From Treponema sp. (lineage in GTDB: Bacteria; Spirochaetota; Spirochaetia; Treponematales; Breznakiellaceae): a DNA stretch of 61,743 nt. Below the pieces are notes generated by a model. The model was not told the DNA's origin. It was given only the letters and a program-made list of their open reading frames with translations, and did no database searches. Within the stretch, counting starts at the first letter, position 1. Every line of letters begins with the position of its first letter. A program made the position numbers and the translations under genes. Of the stretch, positions 41,971 through 50,932 are shown one piece after another. The DNA is taken from positions 1-61,743 of the forward strand of contig WQXI01000012.1 of the NCBI GenBank assembly GCA_009784935.1, written 5' to 3'.

Positions 41971-43167
41971 ATGGCAGCAATAATGGAAAAACAAAGAATA
42001 TCCAAAAGACGTAGAAATAATTCATTAAAGCCTAATAATAAATCGGCAGGTTTTAATTCCGGGTTTATGAGCGAGTTTAGGCAAAAACCTGTACATATAA
42101 AAAAGAAAAGCTCTATTTCTAAATTTAAGAGTTTTCCCATGTTTTCGGAAAAAAGCGAGCCAAAAAAGAACAAATGCTACGGCTTTAGCATTCCTATACC
42201 GTCAGCTGCGGCTATAGCCGTTGTCACCGGAACCATTGTAATTGCCCTTGCAACCCTAAATTGGGAAGGTATCGAAATAAGCATTATACCCTCCGAAAGC
42301 GATAATACCGACCAAATGATCACTCAATATGCTATATACGGAATTTCGGGGCTTTTTCAGGAAAATCCCGAAACGCAGTCAGCAGATTCGGCAAATGAGC
42401 TGGAAATAGAGCCGGATGACCCCCATGGAATGCTTGTCACCTTTGAATGGAAACAGTACAGGGTTCAAAGGGGAGATTCTGTATCGGCAATAGCGCAAAG
42501 ACACAATGTAAGCATAGGCGCAATTATAGCTTCCAATGAAATTCAAAATGCCAGAAGGCTTCAGGAAGGGACCATATTAAGAATACCCAATATCGATGGT
42601 ATTCCGTATAATGTACAGAGGGGAGACAATTTATCCAAGATTTCAGCATCTTTTAACGTTCCATTAGAAGTGATTTTGGACATTAATGATATAAAAAGCG
42701 ACAATATAAGCGTTGGGGAGACACTTTTTATCCCCGGCGCCAGAATGAATGACATCGATCTTCGGCTCAGTCTGGGCGAATTATTCATGTTCCCGCTTGG
42801 CTCGCGTAATATAACCAGCTATTACGGCATGAGAAAAGACCCAAAAACAGGCGTTTTACAGTTTCATGCAGGCGTAGATTTTAGGGCGAATATCGGCACA
42901 ACCGTAATGGCTTCGCTTGATGGAGTAGTTTCTGTAGTGGGCGAAAACTGGCTGTACGGAAAATACATCATTATGACCCATAGTAACGGTTATAAGACTC
43001 TATATGGGCATTTAAACGCTTTTTCTGTTAAACAAGGCGACAGAATTGCCAGAGGCAGAAAAATCGGAGAGGTAGGCAACACCGGCTACAGCACGGGACC
43101 GCACCTGCATTTTGGAATTTATGACAGAAATAATAAACTGGTTAACCCCCTTGATTTATTAAAGTAA
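41971..43167 (+). CDS. LysM-LysM-M23 peptidoglycan endopeptidase
   Basis: The 398-residue protein has a basic cytoplasmic N-terminus, a membrane helix (about 76-96, PSAAAIAVVTGTIVIALATL), two LysM domains (YRVQRGDSVSAIAQRHNVS and YNVQRGDNLSKISASFNVP) and a C-terminal M23 domain with all Zn and catalytic motifs: HAGVDF, and GPHLHFGIY. It is tied to the inner membrane and cuts peptide cross-links outside it. GATAAT ends five bases before the ATG and no Shine-Dalgarno is present. It diverges from lepB, 43 bases apart. Confidence 0.93.
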   Translation: MAAIMEKQRISKRRRNNSLKPNNKSAGFNSGFMSEFRQKPVHIKKKSSISKFKSFPMFSEKSEPKKNKCYGFSIPIPSAAAIAVVTGTIVIALATLNWEGIEISIIPSESDNTDQMITQYAIYGISGLFQENPETQSADSANELEIEPDDPHGMLVTFEWKQYRVQRGDSVSAIAQRHNVSIGAIIASNEIQNARRLQEGTILRIPNIDGIPYNVQRGDNLSKISASFNVPLEVILDINDIKSDNISVGETLFIPGARMNDIDLRLSLGELFMFPLGSRNITSYYGMRKDPKTGVLQFHAGVDFRANIGTTVMASLDGVVSVVGENWLYGKYIIMTHSNGYKTLYGHLNAFSVKQGDRIARGRKIGEVGNTGYSTGPHLHFGIYDRNNKLVNPLDLLK

Positions 43168-43187
43168 ATATGTGATAGTGAGGCAAT

Positions 43188-43307
43188 ATGAAAAAGTTAC
43201 TGTTGATACTTTTAGCGTTTTTTGCAATATTCACCTACCTGCGAACATTTGATATAGCCGAAGCAGGCGAAATTCAAGCGGAAAATGCTGTGGAAATTAC
43301 ACGTTAA
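43188..43307 (+). CDS. 39-residue exported or membrane microprotein
   Basis: Starts MKKLLLILLAFFAIFTYLRTF, one hydrophobic segment, followed by an acidic tail (DIAEAGEIQAENAVEITR). GTGAGG lies six bases before the ATG, a good ribosome binding site. It is 20 bases after the M23 gene and probably in its transcript. Too small for family recognition; it could be a regulator or subunit for the membrane peptidase. Confidence 0.55.
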   Translation: MKKLLLILLAFFAIFTYLRTFDIAEAGEIQAENAVEITR

Positions 43308-43314
43308 AGTATAC

Positions 43315-43320
43315 TACAAT
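43315..43320 (+). promoter_or_regulatory. -10 box (TACAAT) six bases before an ATG
   Basis: TACAAT is followed after six bases by the ATG at 43327, with TGGAAA as a possible -35 18 bases upstream. Predicts a leaderless mRNA for the five-gene operon that follows. Confidence 0.5.
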
Positions 43321-43326
43321 TAATAT

Positions 43327-43491
43327 ATGACACTAAATGCCAGTTTTAGCGATGTTGTAGATAAAGCATGCGAAGGACTCAAAGACAGGCAAATAAGGAA
43401 CTCAATCAGGCGAATAAAAGAGATGGAAGAGCGTCTCTTAAATCTGGAGCAGGAATTGGACTTATTCCTGAATACTAGGGAACCAGTATGA
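43327..43491 (+). CDS. 54-residue coiled-coil microprotein
   Basis: The product (MTLNASFSDVVDKACEGLKDRQI...) is helical with a heptad-like RIKEMEERLLNLEQELDLFL second half. Its stop overlaps the next gene's start (ATGA), which supports translation. No Shine-Dalgarno is present but a -10 box sits six bases upstream. Function unknown; it leads an operon of a propeller-NodB protein, an Rsm22-like methyltransferase and histidinol phosphatase. Confidence 0.65.
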   Translation: MTLNASFSDVVDKACEGLKDRQIRNSIRRIKEMEERLLNLEQELDLFLNTREPV

Positions 43492-45689
43492 AAAATAGAC
43501 TATTATTGGCACTTTTTCTTGTACCTGTTATTCAGCTTTGGGGTATAAATTTCAGCGGATTAACCCTTTCTAATGATGATAAGCTGCTTTTTAAGGCAGA
43601 CTTTCAATCTCAAAATGCCCTATTTATCACAGACCTTAACAATATGGAAACAAGACAGCTCACTGCAGCCGCAGAAAAGCTGTATTTAATAGAAAACGGA
43701 AGAGCTCTTTTGGCGTTAAACCAGTTTGGAGCGGTAAAAATCAGCGTTTCTGGGGGACTGCCGGAACCGCTTCCCGGATACCCGTCATTTACCAAGGGAA
43801 ATATACCGTTAAAGGGCAGACTTCAGGATATCGCGGCTTCGTCAGACGGACGCTGGGTTATATATATTGAACCTGTAAGCAGCGGGTACGGAAATCTTCT
43901 ATTAATTGATACTTCTAACGGAGTTAAGAGAATAATCAGCGAAAGAATAGAATTACCGGGCGCTGACTTTCCTGTAAAATGGAACCCGGACTCTCGGCTC
44001 TTTGTATACGAAAAAGGCGGCAGATTATTTTATTTTCCTATATTGAACGAAATGTCCGCTCTTGTTGACGAACGCTTTAGAATGATAGGACCCGGCAGGG
44101 TTTCTTCGGTATCGTGGGGGCAAAACGGCGATTTTTATTACTTTACAGGAAATACGCTATACCAAATTATAAACCCCGAACTATTTACAAGAACAATATA
44201 CGGCGATTTTTTATCTATCGGCAGGGTTGCCGCTGTTTTACCTCTGGATTTTGACGCCGGTTTTGACCGTTTTTGGGTTGCGCCGGATTCTTCTTCTATA
44301 TTGATTAACAAGGGCGGCAAGGGTTTATTTTTCTTTATTTTGGGCGAAAACAGAAACAACGCCGCTCCCAATATTTTAATTCCGGCAGGAGCCGAAAACT
44401 TTAATGTTCTTTGGCCGTCTCCGTCTGCACGGCTGCCTTCGAGCTTTCTTACAATTACTTACTCATTAAACGGAGAAACCACTGCGCTGCGTTTTGAAGC
44501 AAGCCGCAGTTCTATAAATTTACTGGCAAGCAGAACAAGTCCTTCGCTTCCAAACTCTGCATTGTCGCCTGACGGAACAAGAGCGGTTTTTTGGGGCGAA
44601 AACGGATTAGAAATTTGGGATTATATAAACTGGAGGCAGATACAAAGATTGAGCCGCGAAGAAGTATATTCATGCGTTTGGCTTAACAACAGGCAGATTA
44701 TTGCCGGCAATGCCAAGTTTATAGAAGAAATAGATGTAACAAGTTCTGCGTATCCGCGCAGAAGAATCTGTCTTTCTACAGCGGCAGAATTCGGCTACGA
44801 AGAAGGTTCGAGAAGACCTTTGCGCACACTCGCAAAAATAGACAATGAATGGTTTGCTACAGACGGAACAAGCGCGTGGACTGCAGTTACAAATGTACAG
44901 CTGCGTCAGGCTTCATTCTCTTCCGAACGCTTTCGTGTATTTTTAGAATCACATTCTTCGGGTCATTTTAAAAACATGCCGATGATCCGCAATATATCTT
45001 CGACAGGTACAACATCTCTTGTTTCTAGATTTACAGCTAACAGCTCTTTTACATTAAACCGCCCTATGCAAATTGCGCTTTGTTTTGATCTTTATGATGA
45101 TGATACCGGATTAAATAATGTATTGTCCGCTCTTAGACGTTATAATATAAGAGCAACTTTTTTTCTTAACGGCGAATTTATCCGCCGAAATCCGTTGGGA
45201 GCTGCCGCAATTGTAAACGCAGGACACGAAACAGCTTCTCTTTTTTACGCTCCTATCGATCTCTCTGATACAAGATACAGAATAACCCGCGATTTTATCG
45301 CTCAGGGTCTTGCACGTAACGAAGACGAGTTTCACCGCGCGACAGGAAGAGAGCTGTCCATTCTTTGGCATCCGCCGTTTTACCGCAGTTCCGCTCAGGT
45401 AAACGCAGCTGCGGCGGCGTCAGGTTATATCACAGTAGAAAGAAGTTTGGACCCGGGCGATTATTTATCCAGAGAAGACGCGTTAAGATTGAATCTTCGC
45501 CAGATTCCTCCCGCAGAAATGATAGAACAGATTACACAAAGAAGAGAAAGCGGCATTATTGTTCCGGTGCGGCTTGGACAGCTTCCCGGCGGAAGAGACG
45601 AGTATCTTTTTCAGCGCATTGATGTGCTATTAGACGCATTGCTCAGATCGGGATATGAAATTGTCCCCGTGTCGTCAATTGTAAGATAA
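43488..45689 (+). CDS. Exported beta-propeller protein with NodB-like deacetylase domain
   Basis: The 733-residue protein has a signal peptide (1-18), a WD40/TolB-like propeller region (about 20-480, e.g. SPDGTRAVFWGENGLEIWD) and a C-terminal NodB homology domain (about 520-733: IALCFDLYDDDTGLNNVLSAL, IRATFFLNGEFIRRNP, NAGHETASLFY, HPPFYRSS). In active polysaccharide deacetylases the first motif is TFDDG and the second H-S/T-x-x-H. Here they read CFDLYDDD and HETASLFY, so one metal-binding His is absent. It may be a divergent or inactive member. ATGA overlap with the microprotein upstream. Confidence 0.8.
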   Translation: MKNRLLLALFLVPVIQLWGINFSGLTLSNDDKLLFKADFQSQNALFITDLNNMETRQLTAAAEKLYLIENGRALLALNQFGAVKISVSGGLPEPLPGYPSFTKGNIPLKGRLQDIAASSDGRWVIYIEPVSSGYGNLLLIDTSNGVKRIISERIELPGADFPVKWNPDSRLFVYEKGGRLFYFPILNEMSALVDERFRMIGPGRVSSVSWGQNGDFYYFTGNTLYQIINPELFTRTIYGDFLSIGRVAAVLPLDFDAGFDRFWVAPDSSSILINKGGKGLFFFILGENRNNAAPNILIPAGAENFNVLWPSPSARLPSSFLTITYSLNGETTALRFEASRSSINLLASRTSPSLPNSALSPDGTRAVFWGENGLEIWDYINWRQIQRLSREEVYSCVWLNNRQIIAGNAKFIEEIDVTSSAYPRRRICLSTAAEFGYEEGSRRPLRTLAKIDNEWFATDGTSAWTAVTNVQLRQASFSSERFRVFLESHSSGHFKNMPMIRNISSTGTTSLVSRFTANSSFTLNRPMQIALCFDLYDDDTGLNNVLSALRRYNIRATFFLNGEFIRRNPLGAAAIVNAGHETASLFYAPIDLSDTRYRITRDFIAQGLARNEDEFHRATGRELSILWHPPFYRSSAQVNAAAAASGYITVERSLDPGDYLSREDALRLNLRQIPPAEMIEQITQRRESGIIVPVRLGQLPGGRDEYLFQRIDVLLDALLRSGYEIVPVSSIVR

Positions 45690-46822
45690 TGCTGAAAAAC
45701 ATTCCTGCGTTAATAGAAAAAACTTTTCCTATTCCGGCGCGTTTTAGGAACACTCTGCCTTCTGATATTGCAGAACTTTCTAAACTGCTTACAAATCAAA
45801 GGGGAAACAGGTCTCTTTCTTATTTGTCCCGCCCTCCTTTTTTAAGCGCATATCTGCGGTATTTTATGCCATGGAATTTGTTCCGGCTTTCTTTTTTACT
45901 GCCAAAACTTAACCTTTCGCTTAAGGAAGGCAGTATAATTACAGATTTGGGCTGCGGTCCGCTTACATTTACATCCGCATTATGGATTGCCTGCCCGGAA
46001 CTGCGGAATTTAAATCTTGAATTTAACTGTATAGACCGCAGCAGCGCCGCGCTGGAAGCAGGAAGAACATTTTTTTCTGCGTTATGCGAGACAAGCGAAA
46101 CAGGCAAATGGAAAATAAACTTAATAAAAAAAGAGATTGATCTAAGAAAAACAACAAGTTTTTCAGGCAGAGAAAAGGCTTCGCTTGTATGCGCAGTAAA
46201 TGTTTTTAACGAAACATACGACAAGCTTTCGCATAACAACACAGAAGGCCTAAGGCAGACTGCGGCAAATGCGGCACAATTAATGCAAAACGAAGCCGCC
46301 GCCAGCGCGTCTATTTTAACTGTGGAGCCGGGGATTCCCCAATCAGGGCAGTTTATTTCTTTTCTGCGAAACGAACTCCAAAAAATAAATTATTTGCCTA
46401 TTGCTCCATGTACACACGATACCGCCTGCCCTCTTTTAAACAGAAAAGAAAAACGCTGGTGTCATTTTGCTTTTAAAACTGACGGCGCTCCAAAAGAGCT
46501 TCATAAATTATCGGCGGCGGCAAAACTGCCAAAAGAAAGGCTTGCGTTAAGTTTTATTTATGCCGGCAATGCTGCAGCTTCTGAAGAAAAAATGAAAAAG
46601 ACAGATCCAATTCGGATTATATCAGATTCGTTCCCTCTGCCTGCAGGGCTCTCCGGCTGTTACGGATGTTCAAAAAAAGGGCTTGTTCTTTTAACGGGGG
46701 ATAAGACTAGTATAGAAAAACTGGATTCGTTTGGTTTATATCCGTATAATGTATTGAACAGCGAAACCGCAGAAGAACAAAGAGACACAAAAAGCGGCGC
46801 GTTAATAGTGAGGGTTAAATGA
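45689..46822 (+). CDS. Rsm22-like SAM-dependent methyltransferase
   Basis: The 377-residue protein has the SAM-binding motif ITDLGCGPLTFTSALWIACPEL and an acidic FNCIDRSSAALEAGR. Near its centre the CPLLNRKEKRWCHFAF segment matches the Rsm22 family (mitochondrial small ribosomal subunit assembly protein), whose Cys residues hold an Fe-S cluster. A further SGCYGCSKKGLV pair lies near the C-terminus. In bacteria it probably acts on ribosomal RNA or a ribosomal protein. Start overlaps the upstream stop by one base (TAATG). Confidence 0.82.
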   Translation: MLKNIPALIEKTFPIPARFRNTLPSDIAELSKLLTNQRGNRSLSYLSRPPFLSAYLRYFMPWNLFRLSFLLPKLNLSLKEGSIITDLGCGPLTFTSALWIACPELRNLNLEFNCIDRSSAALEAGRTFFSALCETSETGKWKINLIKKEIDLRKTTSFSGREKASLVCAVNVFNETYDKLSHNNTEGLRQTAANAAQLMQNEAAASASILTVEPGIPQSGQFISFLRNELQKINYLPIAPCTHDTACPLLNRKEKRWCHFAFKTDGAPKELHKLSAAAKLPKERLALSFIYAGNAAASEEKMKKTDPIRIISDSFPLPAGLSGCYGCSKKGLVLLTGDKTSIEKLDSFGLYPYNVLNSETAEEQRDTKSGALIVRVK

Positions 46823-47700
46823 GCGGGCAAAAACTGTCAAGCATGCATACACATACAACTTTTTGCGACGGCAGAGATGATGTCGAAACAATGTGCCGTA
46901 ATGCCCATACAAAAAATCTTTTTGCAATAGGGTTCAGCGCCCACGCTCCTGTAGAAAAACAGATTTGCAGACAAACCGAATGGCACATTAAAGACGAGCA
47001 TGTTCATGATTATACTGCAGAAGTAAAAGCTGCAAAGGAACGCTGGAGCGGAAAACTTAATGTTTTTCTTGGTTATGAAGTTGATTATATCAATGGAAAA
47101 CGTTCTGCTCTTGACAGCGATATAACCGCTTTAAATCTTGATTTTATCATAGGAAGCGTTCACTATTTGTTTCCAGAAAACGGAGCCGAGCCTTTTACAG
47201 TTGACGGTTCCAAAGAAGAATTTGAAAAAGGACTAAAAGACGGCTTTAACGGCGATGCTCAAAAATTAATGCATAGTTATTATGATGCAATGCTGGAAAT
47301 GATAAAAAAAGGCGGTTTTGATATTTTAGGGCATGCTGATTTGCTTAAAAAAAATTGTCAGGGAGAAAACTACTGGCAGGAAAATATTGAAATTTGCCGT
47401 CAAAAAGAAGTAGCTATTGCCGCAAAAAAAGCGGATCTTGTAATAGAAGCAAATACAGGCGGCTTAAACCGCGGTAAAATCAAAGATTTGTATCCTTCAC
47501 TTTCATTCTTAAAAATAATAAACGAACAGAATATTCCTGTAATTATAACAGCGGATGCTCACAAAGCAAATGATATAGACGGAAACTATAATATAGCGCT
47601 AAATACACTAATTTTAGCTGATTTTAAGGAACATTTCATTTTTTATGGAAAAAGAAACGGAAAAGCAATATGGAAAAAAGAAAAAATATTGCAAATTTAA
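46819..47700 (+). CDS. hisK: Histidinol-phosphatase (PHP family)
   Basis: The 293-residue protein has PHP metal-binding motifs: MHTHTTFCDGRDDVETM at the start, FSAHAPVEKQI, VFLGYEVDYI, IGSVHYL, DILGHADLLKK and PVIITADAHKANDI. It removes phosphate from L-histidinol phosphate in histidine synthesis. No other his gene is in the window. ATGA overlap with the Rsm22-like gene means it is the end of the operon. Confidence 0.9.
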   Translation: MSGQKLSSMHTHTTFCDGRDDVETMCRNAHTKNLFAIGFSAHAPVEKQICRQTEWHIKDEHVHDYTAEVKAAKERWSGKLNVFLGYEVDYINGKRSALDSDITALNLDFIIGSVHYLFPENGAEPFTVDGSKEEFEKGLKDGFNGDAQKLMHSYYDAMLEMIKKGGFDILGHADLLKKNCQGENYWQENIEICRQKEVAIAAKKADLVIEANTGGLNRGKIKDLYPSLSFLKIINEQNIPVIITADAHKANDIDGNYNIALNTLILADFKEHFIFYGKRNGKAIWKKEKILQI

Positions 47701-47710
47701 GATAAAGTAC

Positions 47711-47739
47711 TCGACTAATTTTTATTAATTTGGTATTAT
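47711..47739 (+). promoter_or_regulatory. Promoter of HigA-like gene
   Basis: TCGACT (47711-47716) and TATTAT (47734-47739) are 17 bases apart, leaving a leader of about 20 bases with AAGGAG. Confidence 0.5.
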
Positions 47740-47766
47740 TTGATATATTAAAGATAAGGAGAAATC

Positions 47767-48057
47767 ATGGCAAAATCAAAAAAGTCACCAGGATCGCTGC
47801 TCTTGGATTTTATTGGAAAGTATGATCTTAACTGTAACAGAGTCTCGAGAGAAATCAAGTGCAGTCAAACCGCGTTAAGGCTTATAAGCCTTGACAGAAG
47901 CAGGATTACAACATCTATCGCTGTACGTCTTGCTAAATATTTTTCTACAAAGCCTGAACTTTGGCTTTTAGCGCAGATGGAATTTGATCTTAAAAAAGCT
48001 GCCGGCAATAAAACACTGGCAAAAACGCTCGCTAAAATTCCTAAAGCAAAAAGGTAA
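47767..48057 (+). CDS. HigA-like XRE antitoxin/regulator, orphan
   Basis: The 96-residue protein has a helix-turn-helix of the HigA/VapI type: LLLDFIGKYDLNCNRVSREIKCSQTALRLISLDRSRITTSIAVRLAKYFSTKPELWLLAQ. The usual HigB toxin, a small basic protein encoded just upstream, is absent: the neighbour is histidinol phosphatase. It may be a lone regulator. AAGGAG lies before the ATG. The basic tail (KTLAKTLAKIPKAKR) is unusual for the family. Confidence 0.85.
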   Translation: MAKSKKSPGSLLLDFIGKYDLNCNRVSREIKCSQTALRLISLDRSRITTSIAVRLAKYFSTKPELWLLAQMEFDLKKAAGNKTLAKTLAKIPKAKR

Positions 48058-48068
48058 TTATTTTCTGA

Positions 48069-48102
48069 TATAATACCTGTCATTTGCATGGCAGGTATTA
48101 TA
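48069..48102. terminator. 15-bp-stem hairpin between convergent genes
   Basis: TATAATACCTGTCAT pairs with ATGGCAGGTATTATA around TTGC with only one G:U pair. It directly abuts the nth stop and follows the HigA-like stop by 11 bases. It lacks a T run on either side, so it may be a transcript stabiliser as well as a terminator. Confidence 0.6.
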
Positions 48103-48768
48103 CTACCTTGACTTTCCTACATCTCTGCGGAGACATCTGTTTTTAATAACACAACAGGAACAAAACGGACTCACAGGACGGCATACTTTTTGCCCGTAAA
48201 GAACAAGCAGATTATTAATTTTCTTCCAGTATTTTTGAGGTAAAATTTCCCTTAAAATCATCTCAGTTTCATCGGGATTTTTGCTTTTTACCCATCCGCA
48301 CCTATTAGAAATTCGATGAACGTGGATATCCACGCATAAACCGGGAAGATCAAATGCTTCTGTTAATACTAAATTTGCAGTTTTTCTGCCGACTCCGGGG
48401 AGAGCGAGAAGTTCATCCATGGAAGAAGGCACTTTGCCGTTATGTTCATTAAGCAGTATAGAAGCGATTTTTTTTAAAGAAGCGGCTTTGTTCCTGTAAA
48501 ACCCGGCAGGATATATAAGTTTTTGAATTTCGGTTTCTTTAAGCGCGTTTAATTTCTGAGGATTATCAGCTTTTTCTAAAAGTTTTTTTGCCGCAATAAC
48601 AGTAACTTCATCCTTGGTGCGCAGACTGATTATCGTAGAAACAAGCGCTGCCCAAGGCTTGCCGGCTGCCGCCGCTGATACAATTGTAACAGAAGGCTCT
48701 TCTATATTGTTGCTCTCACGCCATTTTACGAGTTTTTTAAAAATATCGTTCCATTCAACATCGGACAT
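48103..48768 (-). CDS. nth: Endonuclease III
   Basis: A 221-residue DNA glycosylase/AP lyase for oxidised pyrimidines. It shows the HhH motif ALPGVGRKTANLVL, the catalytic Asp in CVDIHVHRISNRCGW and the C-terminal [4Fe-4S] ligands (VCRPVSPFCSCCVIKNRC). The Lys of the HhH region (RKTAN) is the Schiff-base residue. ATG overlaps the ispF stop by one base. Confidence 0.95.
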   Translation of the reverse strand: MSDVEWNDIFKKLVKWRESNNIEEPSVTIVSAAAAGKPWAALVSTIISLRTKDEVTVIAAKKLLEKADNPQKLNALKETEIQKLIYPAGFYRNKAASLKKIASILLNEHNGKVPSSMDELLALPGVGRKTANLVLTEAFDLPGLCVDIHVHRISNRCGWVKSKNPDETEMILREILPQKYWKKINNLLVLYGQKVCRPVSPFCSCCVIKNRCLRRDVGKSR

Positions 48769-49250
48769 TATGATAATTCTTTTTTAACCAGACAAACAGC
48801 ATGCGCTTCTATCGCTTTTCCTTTACCGGTACAGCCAAGCCCTTCTTTTGTTTTACCCTTTAAGAAAATATTTTCTGTAGACGTACAAAGAACATTAGAA
48901 AGGGAGCTTCTGATCTCATCCCTAAAATGCAGCACTTTTGGTTTTTCGCAGATTATAACGCAGTCAATATTTACAATTGAATACCCTAATTGTTTAATTC
49001 TTAAATAAACAATACGCAAAAGTTCCATAGAATCAGCGTTTTTGTACGAAGGATCTGACGGAGGAAACAACTCGCCGATATCAGCAATTCCGCAAGCGCC
49101 CAAAAGCGCATCCATCACAGCGTGGGCTAACACATCTCCGTCAGAGTGACCGTCTTCTCCTTTTGCGAAAGGAATTACAACACCGCCAAGGATAAAACGG
49201 CGGTCTCTTTTGAGTCTGTGAATATCATAGCCGATTCCAACTCTCATCAT
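48768..49250 (-). CDS. ispF: 2-C-methyl-D-erythritol 2,4-cyclodiphosphate synthase
   Basis: The MEP-pathway enzyme for isoprenoids, 160 residues as usual. It has the Zn site GYDIHRL (Asp and His), DGHSDGDVLAHAVMDALLGACGIADIGELFPP and the end AHAVCLVKKE. Start overlaps the upstream stop by four bases (ATGA). Two ATG codons are next to each other; the first is used. No ispD is adjacent. Confidence 0.96.
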   Translation of the reverse strand: MMRVGIGYDIHRLKRDRRFILGGVVIPFAKGEDGHSDGDVLAHAVMDALLGACGIADIGELFPPSDPSYKNADSMELLRIVYLRIKQLGYSIVNIDCVIICEKPKVLHFRDEIRSSLSNVLCTSTENIFLKGKTKEGLGCTGKGKAIEAHAVCLVKKELS

Positions 49251-50887
49251 TGTACTAAAGCAACACCCGGCAGCGGCCTAAAAGCCTTAAAGGATAAATA
49301 TTTAAACGGATGTATGTCCAAAGCGTTTGGGAACCATCCGTCTAATTCACCTGTATCAACAATATTAACGGCAGGAGTAAAGCATATTGGCAGTATTAAA
49401 GCTCTGTCCAACAAAAGCTTTTCTGCTTCGGCAAGAGTTGCAAAACGAGTTGTGCCTTCTTCTGTCATAGATCTTGCTATCAAAGCTTCATAATCCGCGT
49501 CATTAAAACCGGCATCATTCAGGTTAGAATCAGCTTTGTATAATTTAAGGAACGCATAAGGATCGGCAAAATCTCCAATCCATGTCAATGTAGCTACTGT
49601 ATAATTATCTTCTTTGAGGGTATCAAAGTAAGTTTCGTACGAAATAACTTCTACGCGCACATTAAAGCCTAAAATATCTTTCCAAGCATTTGCCATTAAA
49701 GCGCCGACACGCGCTGCATCACGGGAAGGCGGCAAACGAATAACAAGATCCGGCAAACCTTCTAAACTGGAATATCCTGCTTCTATCATGAGCCTTTTTG
49801 CTTCATCGTAGTCGGGTTCTGATATACCCTTAACCTGCGGATACCCGCGGATAGGAAAAATAAAATTTTCGGCGGGAAGATAATAAGCGCTTCTTATTTC
49901 GTTCCAAGGCAGAACAAGAGCCATTGCGCGGCGGACTCTGTGATCGTCAAATGGTTTTACAGTACTGCGGATATAGTAATAATGCGTCGCAAACATTATA
50001 TTAACCTGAATGCCCGAACGATCGGTTAGAGCATCCATATCAACATTACCAGCAATCCAGCGCGCTTCGCCGGAATTCCAAAGATGAGCCGCTTCTTCTC
50101 CGTTGTCAGTGAATTTAATTGTTAGTTTATTAAGCTCAACATTCGCGCGATCCCAATAATGTTGATTTTTCTGCATTACAATTATGTCATCATTTACCGA
50201 GGTTATGCGAAACGGTCCGTTAACAATAATATTAGCGTTAGACCAATCAGCAACATTAATCATCGAGCGGTGAATAGGGCTGAATGAGTGGTGGCAAAGC
50301 ATAGACGGAAAAAATGACGCAGGATTATTTAATTTAACTACAAGGGTTCTTGCGTCAACAGCTCTTATCCCTACTTTATCCGGATCTTTTTCTGTGCCAT
50401 TACGAAAATCGCGCGCTCCTTCTATTATGTCAAAAAAACTTGCATACGGCGCTTCCCTTTCAGGTTCTAAAAGCGAGAGCCAGCCCAAGCGGAAATTTTC
50501 TGCCTGCACAGGATCCCCGTTGCTAAAACGCGCATTGCGTCTTATAGTAAATGTCCACTCTAGTTTGTCTTCGGACAAATGCCATCTTTCTGCCATTGCC
50601 GGAACAGGTTCTAAAGTTACCGGATGATATGAAAAAAGCCCTTCGTGAATAGCTGTAATTATCTGAGCTTCGCTTGCAAAATATGATTTACGATAATCGA
50701 GGTTTACCGTGTGCCTGGAAAACACAACTGTGAGCTCGTCCATTGTCCGGTTTTCCGGACGCATTTCCGCTCTGTTGTCCGCTTCTCTGGCAGCCTGAAT
50801 GCCTTGTTCCTGTACTTGAGAGGTTTGGCAGGCTGCAAACAGGATAACCGTTAATATTAAGAGAAATCTTTTTTTGATTTTATTCAT
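49247..50887 (-). CDS. Peptide/oligopeptide-binding lipoprotein (SBP_bac_5)
   Basis: The 546-residue protein is lipidated at Cys20 (lipobox FAAC). SBP family 5 segments include EGLFSYHPVTLEPVPAMAERWHLSEDKLEWTFTIRRNARFSNGDPV and LVVKLNNPASFFPSML. It would deliver peptides to an OppBCDF-type ABC transporter, but no permease or ATPase gene is near. The ATG at 50887 gives the signal peptide directly and has TTGTAT-N17-TATACT ending six bases before it. The longer upstream start is rejected. Confidence 0.92.
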   Translation of the reverse strand: MNKIKKRFLLILTVILFAACQTSQVQEQGIQAAREADNRAEMRPENRTMDELTVVFSRHTVNLDYRKSYFASEAQIITAIHEGLFSYHPVTLEPVPAMAERWHLSEDKLEWTFTIRRNARFSNGDPVQAENFRLGWLSLLEPEREAPYASFFDIIEGARDFRNGTEKDPDKVGIRAVDARTLVVKLNNPASFFPSMLCHHSFSPIHRSMINVADWSNANIIVNGPFRITSVNDDIIVMQKNQHYWDRANVELNKLTIKFTDNGEEAAHLWNSGEARWIAGNVDMDALTDRSGIQVNIMFATHYYYIRSTVKPFDDHRVRRAMALVLPWNEIRSAYYLPAENFIFPIRGYPQVKGISEPDYDEAKRLMIEAGYSSLEGLPDLVIRLPPSRDAARVGALMANAWKDILGFNVRVEVISYETYFDTLKEDNYTVATLTWIGDFADPYAFLKLYKADSNLNDAGFNDADYEALIARSMTEEGTTRFATLAEAEKLLLDRALILPICFTPAVNIVDTGELDGWFPNALDIHPFKYLSFKAFRPLPGVALVQ

Positions 50888-50893
50888 ACATAA

Positions 50894-50922
50894 AGTATAA
50901 TGCAAATATACTTTATATACAA
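50894..50922 (-). promoter_or_regulatory. Promoter of the SBP gene, leaderless layout
   Basis: On the minus strand TTGTAT (50922-50917), 17 bases, TATACT (50899-50894), six bases, ATG at 50887. No Shine-Dalgarno. Confidence 0.65.
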
Positions 50923-50932
50923 CATATACAAC

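Noticed and set aside
43315-43491. Reading 43327-43491 as non-coding
   Set aside because: The ATGA overlap with the next gene, heptad pattern and promoter spacing favour a real gene.
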